Below, in pieces: positions 1 to 5,727 of a stretch of DNA of 6,211 bases. Under the pieces are notes generated by a model. The model was given only the letters and a program-made list of their open reading frames with translations. It was not told the origin of the DNA and did not search any database. A program made the position numbers and the translations under genes. Positions within the stretch are counted from its first letter, which is position 1. Each line of letters begins with the position of its first letter. The stretch is taken from NCBI RefSeq assembly GCF_020741395.1, contig NZ_DYZA01000041.1, positions 1-6,211 of the forward strand, written 5' to 3'. This DNA is from Mailhella massiliensis. Its GTDB lineage: Bacteria; Desulfobacterota; Desulfovibrionia; Desulfovibrionales; Desulfovibrionaceae.

Positions 1-1
1 C

Positions 2-706
2 TACACCATTTCCGCCCCCGCCACCCCCGCTTTCTCAGCCTCCATCTTCCTGAGAAAAAAAGCTTACGACCTCAACGACATGAGCTTTGCCGGCACCTAC
101 ATGATCAACGACCGCATCCTGCTTGCCCGTACCGACAAACCCTACAAGACATGGGAAGAATTCAAGGCCTATATCAAAGCCAATCCCGGCAAGGTATCCA
201 TAGGCAGCGGCGCTTCTCAAGATGCCGTGGAAGTGCTGCGCTCCGTGGCTATCAAGGAAGGGCTCGACGTCAATTTCGTTATGTACAAAAGCGGCGGCGA
301 AGCCTCGGCCGACCTCATCGGCGGCCATATCGACGCCTGTGAACTCGGCGTAGGTACCGCTGGCTATCAGGCCGCACGCAAGGGTGATCTCAACATTCTG
401 GTCAACCTCGGCGCGGGTGAAGTTCCCGATTTCCCGAACCTGCCCAAGCTCCATGCGGATCTCGGCCATCCCTTCTACACCTCCGTGCCCTATGCCTTCA
501 TTCTGCCCAAGGGCACGCCGGAAGAAATCCGTGCGACCTGGGAAAACGCCATCAAGCTCGCGCTTCAGGATCCAGAACTTCAGGATGCCATGCTGAAGGC
601 GGGCTTCAGCCCGGTGTTCATGAACGGTGAGGAAACCAAAGCCTTCTGTGAAGACGCCATGAAAACCCTCCCGGATATGCTGGAATTCAACAAAAAGGCT
701 GAATAA
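2..706 (+). CDS. tctC: Tripartite tricarboxylate transporter substrate-binding protein (TctC/Bug family), 5' partial
   Basis: This is the C-terminal 234 residues of a periplasmic solute-binding protein; the reading frame is open to the left window edge. Family members are about 320-330 residues, so roughly 90 residues, including the signal peptide, lie outside the window. Visible family features are a segment like 'YKTWEEFKAYIKANPGKVSIG' (about visible residues 40-60), then the ligand-pocket region with YKSGGEASADLIGGHIDA (visible 95-112), which matches the VPYKGG...LLGGHVDA signature of Bug proteins, and a late 'LPKGTPEEI' segment equivalent to the family's PAGTP motif. The protein would capture an organic anion, commonly a di- or tricarboxylate, and deliver it to TctAB. 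It is the first visible gene of the cluster and is followed by a strong hairpin before tctB. The ligand cannot be predicted. The family call is secure. Confidence 0.94.
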   Translation, partial: YTISAPATPAFSASIFLRKKAYDLNDMSFAGTYMINDRILLARTDKPYKTWEEFKAYIKANPGKVSIGSGASQDAVEVLRSVAIKEGLDVNFVMYKSGGEASADLIGGHIDACELGVGTAGYQAARKGDLNILVNLGAGEVPDFPNLPKLHADLGHPFYTSVPYAFILPKGTPEEIRATWENAIKLALQDPELQDAMLKAGFSPVFMNGEETKAFCEDAMKTLPDMLEFNKKAE

Positions 707-712
707 AAAAAA

Positions 713-738
713 GCGGCTCCTCCTCCCGGAGGAGCCGC
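713..738. terminator. Strong tctC-tctB intergenic hairpin, terminator-like only on the minus strand
   Basis: A perfect 11-bp stem (GCGGCTCCTCC at 713-723 pairing with GGAGGAGCCGC at 728-738) closes a 4-base TCCC loop, starting 7 bases after the tctC stop. On the plus strand it is preceded by eight A's (705-712) and followed by no T run, so it should not stop plus-strand transcription efficiently. Read on the minus strand it has the classical terminator form: GC stem followed by eight T's. On the plus-strand mRNA its likely role is to protect the 3' end of the tctC message and lower expression of the membrane subunits. That role is inferred; the structure itself is seen. Confidence 0.6.
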
Positions 739-741
739 CAT

Positions 742-745
742 GGAG
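742..745 (+). promoter_or_regulatory. Ribosome binding site for tctB
   Basis: GGAG lies 5 bases before the ATG at 751 and supports that start. A stronger GGAGGAG (728-734) sits 16 bases before the same ATG, too far to serve it well, and is buried in the 3' arm of the 713-738 hairpin. It is spaced 5 bases from an out-of-frame ATG at 740. Confidence 0.55.
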
Positions 746-750
746 TTTCC

Positions 751-1182
751 ATGCACACCGACAGACTTACCGGACTCGGCTTCCTTGTGTTCAGCGCCCT
801 CTTGTGGTTCGTGATCATCCCCGGACAGACGGAAGGACCTGAGGAAGCATTCGTGCCGCGCCTGGCCGTCCTGGTCATCGCCATCCCGGCCCTCATCATG
901 CTGCTGCGTACCCCGAGAGAAAAACTCCCGTCCACGTTCGATCCCGCAACCTTTCTGCGCGTTTCGATGCCGGCCATAGCACTTTTTCTTCTTTACCTCA
1001 TCTCCCTTGCCTGCATAGGCTTCTTCATCCCGAGCTTCATTTTTCTGGTCTGCGCCCTGCTGCTCTTCGGCGAACGCCGCAAGAAGGTCTTCCTTTTCAC
1101 GCCGCTCGTATGCCTCGGCGGCATTTACGTCATCATCGTGCATTTTCTTCAGTTTACCCTGCCCCGGGGAATACTTTTTTAG
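751..1182 (+). CDS. tctB: Tripartite tricarboxylate transporter small membrane subunit (TctB family)
   Basis: A 143-residue, very hydrophobic protein of the usual TctB length. About four or five membrane segments are visible: residues about 8-25, 38-53, 68-85, 87-107 and 111-136. The short charged loops between them include 'RTPREKLPS' and 'GERRKK'. TctB is the poorly conserved small subunit that pairs with TctA in the inner membrane to make the permease. The call rests on length, topology and the position between tctC and tctA more than on sequence motifs, because TctB has few. The ATG at 751 has a GGAG five bases upstream, and no other in-frame start is visible nearby upstream. The gene is separated from tctA by an unusually long 137-base spacer. 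Confidence 0.88.
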   Translation: MHTDRLTGLGFLVFSALLWFVIIPGQTEGPEEAFVPRLAVLVIAIPALIMLLRTPREKLPSTFDPATFLRVSMPAIALFLLYLISLACIGFFIPSFIFLVCALLLFGERRKKVFLFTPLVCLGGIYVIIVHFLQFTLPRGILF

Positions 1183-1319
1183 CGTATGAAACAAAGACTT
1201 CCGCCCTGCCCGGAAGGCCCCTTCCGCCCCTGGGCTATGTTCTCTTACCGGAAAGCCCTCCCACTGCAGGCAGCCCCGCTTTTCCCACCACCTCCGGCCG
1301 TGCCGGAAAGGCGTCACCT
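1183..1319. other. tctB-tctA spacer with small hairpin and short overlapping ORF
   Basis: This 137-base, C-rich spacer separates two genes that are usually close together or overlapping. It holds a 6-bp hairpin (CGGAAG at 1211-1216, GCCC loop, CTTCCG at 1221-1226), two copies of CCGGAAAG (1248-1255 and 1303-1310), and a 49-codon ORF from ATG 1186 to TAA 1333-1335 that runs 16 bases into tctA. The ORF is proline-rich and has no well-spaced ribosome site; the nearest purine run, GGGGA at 1166-1170, is 15 bases away. I do not call it a gene. No promoter is convincing here. Confidence 0.4.
1305..1311 (+). promoter_or_regulatory. Ribosome binding site that sets the tctA start
   Basis: GGAAAGG ends 8 bases before ATG 1320. 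This is the reason for choosing 1320 over the in-frame ATG at 1110 inside tctB, which would add 70 residues of proline- and arginine-rich sequence unlike any TctA N-terminus. Confidence 0.65.
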
Positions 1320-2834
1320 ATGTTTGAAAGTTTAATGACAGCGCTCGGCATGGTGCTGGACTGGCAGAATTTCTTCTGGTCTCTGTTCGGCGTGACCTTC
1401 GGCATCATCATGGGGGCCATTCCCGGCCTCAGTGATACCATGGCCATTGTTCTGCTCCTGCCCTTCACCTACTACCTCGGGCCCATCCCCAGCATCGCCA
1501 TGCTCATGGGCCTTTCCAAGGGCGGAAACTTCGGCGGTTCCATTCCCGCCATACTTTTCAATATTCCCGGCACGCCGCAGGCCATGATCACCACGTTCGA
1601 CGGCTACCCCCTGGCAAAGCAGGGCAAAAGCGGCAAGGCGCTCAAAACCGCGCTCTTCGCCTCCGTGACGGCCGATACCGCAAGCGACCTCGTGCTCATC
1701 TTCCTTGCCGCGCCCGTGGCCATGATTGCGCTGCGCATAGGCCCGCCGGAATACAGCATGATCCTCTTCTTCTCTCTCATCATCATCAGCCTCGCGGCAT
1801 CGGGAAGCCCATGCCGCGGCCTCATCTCCACAGGCATAGGCCTGCTCCTCGCCACCGTGGGTTGCGACCCGGAAACCGGCACGCCCCGCTTCAACTTCGG
1901 CTTCATAGAACTTGCCGACGGCATCAGCATCATGCCCATGGCCATAGGGCTCCTGGCCTTTTCGGAAGTACTGCTTCAGGCGGAACGCTGGTATAAGGAA
2001 AGAAACAGAGCCCGTGCGGAAGAAATCCGCCTTTCCCGCCCCGGTACCGACGACGACCGCCTCACCCCTGCGGAAATGAAACAGTGCCTGCCCACCATAG
2101 CCCGTTCCACCCTCATCGGCTCATTCATCGGCATCGTACCCGGCATAGGCACCACGGTGGGCGCGTACCTCAGCTATATCTGGAGCAGGAAAAAATCCCC
2201 ATACCCCGAAAAATTCGGCAACGGAGCCCTGGAAGGCATCGCCGCTTCCGAGGCGGGCAACAATGCGGTCAACGGGCCGAACCTCGTTCCGCTGCTCACT
2301 CTGGGCATACCCGGCAACCTGGCGGCCGCGCTCATCCTGGGCGGCTTCATGATCAAGGGTCTCGTGCCCGGACCGCAGTTCATGGAAAGCAACGCCCCCA
2401 TGCTCTATGCGCTCTTTGCGGTGCTGCTCATCAGCAACCTCTATACGCTCATCGTGGGCGGCATTTTCGTGCATTATGCAAGAAAGCTGACCAACATCCC
2501 CAAAACCGTGCTTTTTTCCTGCGTTATGCTCTTTTCCTTCCTGGGCTCCTATGTGAACAACAGCAGCCTGTTCGATGTGGCCGTCATGTTCGTGTTCGGT
2601 CTGGCTGGCTACCTCTTCACCAAGCTCAGGCTCAGCCTTCCCACCATGATCGTGGCCTTCTTCCTGGGCTCCCTTCTGGAGCACAAGATACGCCAGAGCC
2701 TCACCATATCCCGGGGTGACTGGACCATCTTCATCGACAGGCCCATCGCATGCTGCTTTTTCGCCATGACCGTGTTCATCACGCTCTTTTACATCGTACG
2801 CCTCACCCGCGGCCGCAAGGCCGTCAAGCCGTAA
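1320..2834 (+). CDS. tctA: Tripartite tricarboxylate transporter large membrane subunit (TctA family)
   Basis: A 504-residue polytopic inner-membrane protein, the normal length for TctA, which forms the translocation path of the TTT transporter. The family signatures are clear. An N-terminal glycine-rich helix G24-x3-G28-x3-G32-x2-PGL (to 37) is followed by GGSIPAILFNIPGTP (72-86) and DGYP (94-97). The second half repeats the pattern with PGIG (274-277), EAGNN (311-315) and LTLGIPG (326-332), then the conserved 'GLVPGPQF' segment. The C-terminal end shows 'LLEHKIRQSLTISRGDW' and 'RPI', also typical. The two PG-rich halves reflect the family's internal duplication. The start at 1320 is supported by GGAAAGG at 1305-1311. 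The next gene begins 13 bases after the stop, so transporter and redox genes probably share a transcript. Confidence 0.97.
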   Translation: MFESLMTALGMVLDWQNFFWSLFGVTFGIIMGAIPGLSDTMAIVLLLPFTYYLGPIPSIAMLMGLSKGGNFGGSIPAILFNIPGTPQAMITTFDGYPLAKQGKSGKALKTALFASVTADTASDLVLIFLAAPVAMIALRIGPPEYSMILFFSLIIISLAASGSPCRGLISTGIGLLLATVGCDPETGTPRFNFGFIELADGISIMPMAIGLLAFSEVLLQAERWYKERNRARAEEIRLSRPGTDDDRLTPAEMKQCLPTIARSTLIGSFIGIVPGIGTTVGAYLSYIWSRKKSPYPEKFGNGALEGIAASEAGNNAVNGPNLVPLLTLGIPGNLAAALILGGFMIKGLVPGPQFMESNAPMLYALFAVLLISNLYTLIVGGIFVHYARKLTNIPKTVLFSCVMLFSFLGSYVNNSSLFDVAVMFVFGLAGYLFTKLRLSLPTMIVAFFLGSLLEHKIRQSLTISRGDWTIFIDRPIACCFFAMTVFITLFYIVRLTRGRKAVKP

Positions 2835-2847
2835 CCAGGAGGACTCC

Positions 2848-4500
2848 ATGCAGATATTGGAAAGTGATTTTCTCATCATAGGAGGCGGCAGCGCGGGCTG
2901 CATCGCGGCCATGCGCGCCCTTCAGGTCGCTCCCGATCTGCGCGTGACTGTTTTTGAAAAAAGCGACATAGCCTACGGCGGCTCCATCGCCCGGGGCATG
3001 GACGCGCTGAATATCGTCGCCATACCGGGCAAAACCACGGCCGAACTTTACCTCGAAGCAGTACGCGCCGGGGCGGCCGGTATCGTGGACGCAGGCCCGA
3101 GCTATGTCATGGCCGAACGCTCCTACGCCCTGCTCAAGGAAATGGAAGGCTGGGGCGTGACCTTCCCCAAAGATGAGAACGGCCAGTACAAAACGCTGAA
3201 ATATCATGTCAAAGGTGAATTTCAGACGGCTATGGACGAGCCTGAGCTCAAATCCATGCTGGTCAAGCGCGCCCTCGACCTCGGCGCGAGGCCCGTCAAC
3301 CGCGTCATGGGCCTGCGCCTGCTCATGGACAACGGCCGCGTGGCCGGGGCCGTGGGCCTCAACGTGCGCACCGGTCAGCTCGTGGTCTGCCGCGCGAAAG
3401 CCGTACTCATCGCCTCCGGCGGCGTCAGCCGCCTCACGCTCCCCAATTCCGGCTATCTCTACGGCGTGTACGACTACCCCGGCAACACCGGGGACGGCTT
3501 CGCCATGGCCCTGCGCGCCGGGGCGGGCGTCACGGGTATGGAATTCACCCAGCGCACCATGCTCATCAAGGATTCCAACATGCCTCTGCTTGCCATCTGC
3601 GTCACACGCGGGGGCAAGGTGTTGGACTGCAACGGTACCCTCATCATGGAAGGCGAGGTCAACAACATCAACGCCATGAACGAGGCCTTCACTGAAGGCC
3701 GCGGCCCCGTGCACATACAGCTCAGCCACCTGCCGGAAGAAAAAATCCGGGAAATCGAGCATATCCTGTTCACCACGGAACGGCCGGTGAACGAACGCTT
3801 CTTCGGCGGCAGGCGCATTGACTTCCGCAAACAGGACATTGAGCTGTGGCCCACGGAATACCTGCTCTGCGGCGGGCACGGGCTGGCGGGCATCCGCGTC
3901 AACGAACGCGCCGAAACGGCGATACCCGGCCTCTATGCCGCGGGCGACGTGGCAAGCGTGGCCAAGCAGCATCTGACCGGCGCCTTCGTGTTCGGCGAAA
4001 TCGCCGCCGAACAGGCCGCCGAGTACATTGCAAATGCCCCTGACACGGAAATCCATGAAGAAGACGTCCTTGCCGTGCGAGAGGAACTTGCGGAGCGCTT
4101 CAGCGCCAAAGACCGCGATATCGACGTGCGCGAGCTGGAACACAAAGTGCGCCGCGTGGTGGGCGACTACCTCGTCGCTCCCAAGAACTCCCACAAGTTC
4201 GAGCTGTGGAAATACTGGTCCGACACCTTCCGCGAGGACTTCAAGCATGTGGCCGTTCACAACGGACATGAGCTGTCCAAACTCTATGAAGTGGAAAACA
4301 TTCTGCTCTGCGCCGACTGCTCCGCCCTTGCCGGGGATTTCCGCAAGGAAAGCCGCTGGGGAGAATGTCACCGCCGCAGCGATTATCCCCTGCAGGACGA
4401 CGCCAACTGGCACTGCCATGTGGTCATTAAAATGAAGGACAATCATCTCAACGCGGAAAAAGTCCGCATTTCCGAACTGGGCGAGGAGGTTTCCCTGTGA
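2848..4500 (+). CDS. FAD-dependent oxidoreductase, fumarate reductase / AprA-like flavoprotein subunit
   Basis: A 550-residue soluble flavoprotein with no signal peptide or membrane segment, so cytoplasmic. It starts with an FAD-binding Rossmann motif G12-G-G-S-A-G17 and the ribose-binding acidic residue E37 (VTVFEKS), then YGGSIARGMDALN (43-55), which resembles the equivalent AprA segment more than SdhA. Further superfamily motifs are IASGG (188-192), GGHGLAG (342-348), YAAGDVA (363-369) and the C-terminal helical domain with ESRWGECHRRSDYP (501-514) followed by DDANW. The position of the covalent-FAD histidine of SdhA/FrdA is not histidine, so FAD should be non-covalent. The classical FHPT active-site segment is replaced by QRTMLIKD (235-242). 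AGGAGG at 2837-2842 lies 5 bases before the ATG. Lying between tctA and an Fe-S partner, it probably acts on the imported substrate. Superfamily is secure; the reaction is unknown. Confidence 0.9.
   Translation: MQILESDFLIIGGGSAGCIAAMRALQVAPDLRVTVFEKSDIAYGGSIARGMDALNIVAIPGKTTAELYLEAVRAGAAGIVDAGPSYVMAERSYALLKEMEGWGVTFPKDENGQYKTLKYHVKGEFQTAMDEPELKSMLVKRALDLGARPVNRVMGLRLLMDNGRVAGAVGLNVRTGQLVVCRAKAVLIASGGVSRLTLPNSGYLYGVYDYPGNTGDGFAMALRAGAGVTGMEFTQRTMLIKDSNMPLLAICVTRGGKVLDCNGTLIMEGEVNNINAMNEAFTEGRGPVHIQLSHLPEEKIREIEHILFTTERPVNERFFGGRRIDFRKQDIELWPTEYLLCGGHGLAGIRVNERAETAIPGLYAAGDVASVAKQHLTGAFVFGEIAAEQAAEYIANAPDTEIHEEDVLAVREELAERFSAKDRDIDVRELEHKVRRVVGDYLVAPKNSHKFELWKYWSDTFREDFKHVAVHNGHELSKLYEVENILLCADCSALAGDFRKESRWGECHRRSDYPLQDDANWHCHVVIKMKDNHLNAEKVRISELGEEVSL
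4485..4489 (+). promoter_or_regulatory. Ribosome binding site for the Fe-S/FAD gene, serving two adjacent starts
   Basis: GGAGG inside the 3' end of the flavoprotein gene lies 7 bases before GTG 4497 and 10 bases before ATG 4500. Both starts are in the same frame and adjacent. I chose ATG; a GTG start would add one residue. The stop TGA (4498-4500) overlaps the ATG by one base, an arrangement typical of translational coupling. Confidence 0.6.
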
Positions 4501-5597
4501 TGAACGACAGCAATATCGCCATTGACACCACGCTCTGCCTGGCCTGCGGCAACTGCGTCGACCGCTGCATCATGGACAACCTCCGCCTTTCCCTGCCGCC
4601 CTGCCGCCAGGCCTCACCCTTGGGAGTGAACTATCAGGGTATCGCCCGGCTTCTCTCCTCCGGCAAGGAGGAAGAGGCCGCCCGTGAGCTCAGACGTTCC
4701 ACGCCCTTCGGAGGCCTGCTCTCCGCCCTGAGCGACCCCTACGCGGAAAAAGCCTGCTCCCTCGGCCAGAGCGGGGGCGCGCTGCGCTTTGCCGACCTTC
4801 TGCGCTATCTTGTCGCCGCGCAGCCCGGCATCGTATACGGCGCGGAAACGAACCGTCTGCCCTCATCCTCCAAAAAAGCCGCCGTCATAGGGGCGGGGCC
4901 GGCGGGACTGCAGGCAGCATGGATCCTGCGCATGAGCGGCGCAGACGTCACCGTATTCGAGGCCGCGCCCGAAGCAGGCATGACCCTCACCCGTATTCCC
5001 GCTGAAGAAGCTGGAGAAAACGACGCCCTGCCCGCCGTTCCCGCCGAAATCATGGAAAAGACCCTGGCCATGCTGCAGGGCGCAGGCATTCATTTTCTCA
5101 CCTCTTGCCCCAAGGGTCAGGCGGAACTTGAATCCCTGTGCACGGAATACGACGCTGTGCTCTGCGCCTGCGGTAAAGGCGCGGTGCTTCCTGCCGACAA
5201 GAACGGCTATGTGAAGGACAACCTCTTCGCCGCCGGTACCTGCGTGAAAAACCAGAAAAGCCTTTCGCCCCTTCAGGCCATGGCCTCCGCCTCAAAAGCC
5301 GCCCACGCCGCGCGCAACCTTCTGGAAGGCTTTGATATCGACTATGAAAGCGACGAGCGCACTGCGCGCGGTCTGGAACGATTCGCCGGGCTTGGCGACA
5401 GAGAGATTGCCGAGGTCGCTCCCGTTACCCCCGCCTCAAAACTCTACACCGAAGAAGAAGCCCGTGCGGAAGCTTCCCGCTGCCTCGGGTGCGGGCGTCC
5501 CTATGAACGCAACAAAACCTGCTGGTATTGCCTGCCCTGTGAAGTGGTCTGCCCCACGCAGGCCCTGCATGTGCGCATCCCGTACCTGATACGCTGA
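4500..5597 (+). CDS. Composite ferredoxin / GltD-like FAD protein, electron-transfer partner of the flavoprotein
   Basis: A 365-residue cytoplasmic protein with three parts. Residues 13-23 form a complete 4Fe-4S motif (C13-x2-C16-x2-C19-x3-C23). Residues about 35-105 resemble the N-terminal helical domain of GltD and dihydropyrimidine dehydrogenase (SPLGVNYQGIARLL, then EEEAARELRR), but usual cluster cysteines are replaced, for example by S39 where the family has CP. Residues 126-154 are a dinucleotide fold (AAVIGAGPAGLQAAWIL, ending at E154), closed by YDAVLCACG (217-225) and NLFAAGTC (241-248). The second, NAD(P)H-binding Rossmann domain of GltD is missing. The C-terminus has C328-x2-C331 and C341-x2-C344-x2-C347-x3-C351-P, a second 4Fe-4S site. 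It probably passes electrons between a ferredoxin-like carrier and the upstream flavoprotein (inference). Confidence 0.87.
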   Translation: MNDSNIAIDTTLCLACGNCVDRCIMDNLRLSLPPCRQASPLGVNYQGIARLLSSGKEEEAARELRRSTPFGGLLSALSDPYAEKACSLGQSGGALRFADLLRYLVAAQPGIVYGAETNRLPSSSKKAAVIGAGPAGLQAAWILRMSGADVTVFEAAPEAGMTLTRIPAEEAGENDALPAVPAEIMEKTLAMLQGAGIHFLTSCPKGQAELESLCTEYDAVLCACGKGAVLPADKNGYVKDNLFAAGTCVKNQKSLSPLQAMASASKAAHAARNLLEGFDIDYESDERTARGLERFAGLGDREIAEVAPVTPASKLYTEEEARAEASRCLGCGRPYERNKTCWYCLPCEVVCPTQALHVRIPYLIR

Positions 5598-5606
5598 CCT
5601 TCTCTT

Positions 5607-5627
5607 CCGCTTGAAAAAGCGGCTTTT
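5607..5627 (+). terminator. Likely rho-independent terminator of the operon
   Basis: A 6-bp stem CCGCTT (5607-5612) pairs with AAGCGG (5617-5622) across a GAAA tetraloop, followed by C and four T's, beginning 9 bases after the last stop codon. The T run is short, so termination may be partial. The placement directly after the final gene of the cluster supports the call. Confidence 0.65.
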
Positions 5628-5687
5628 CCTGCCGACACGCGCTTTCCCCTGCGGCAACAGCGCAGACAAAGCCGGAAAAGCCGCTTT
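5616..5687. repeat. 14-bp perfect inverted repeat flanking 44 bases
   Basis: AAAGCGGCTTTTCC (5616-5629) is the exact reverse complement of GGAAAAGCCGCTTT (5674-5687). The left arm overlaps the 3' arm and T run of the terminator hairpin. The right arm lies inside another hairpin (ACAAAGC 5666-5672 with GCTTTGT 5683-5689, extended by GCGC 5660-5663 with GCGC 5691-5694 past a bulge). The arms are seen directly; their function is unknown. Confidence 0.6.
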
Positions 5688-5707
5688 GTTGCGCCATGTA
5701 CCGATAA

Positions 5708-5727
5708 TACCGGCGAATCCGCCGGTA
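5708..5727. repeat. 8-bp perfect hairpin downstream of the operon
   Basis: TACCGGCG (5708-5715) pairs with CGCCGGTA (5720-5727) around an AATC loop. It has no T run on either strand, so it is not a classical terminator. It is a separate structure from the inverted repeats at 5607-5694. Confidence 0.5.

Noticed and set aside
580..1317. 245-codon minus-strand frame opposite tctC end, tctB and the spacer
   Set aside because: The product is highly charged and low in complexity (many Glu, Gly, Asp and Lys), the mirror of a membrane protein gene, and it passes through the strong hairpin at 713-738.
1110..1319. N-terminal extension of tctA from ATG 1110
   Set aside because: It would overlap tctB by 73 bases, has no ribosome site, and encodes proline- and arginine-rich sequence unlike TctA. 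The ATG at 1320 gives the usual family length and has GGAAAGG upstream.
2121..2912. 263-codon minus-strand frame opposite the tctA 3' half
   Set aside because: Antisense shadow of conserved TctA sequence; the His-, Glu- and Gly-rich translation has no recognisable domain.
2824..4446. 540-codon open frame on the minus strand opposite the flavoprotein gene
   Set aside because: It is antisense to a gene with clear FAD motifs; the product is rich in His, Ala, Gly and Val with no domain, and no suitable ribosome site is seen. Long antisense frames are common opposite G+C-rich coding sequence.
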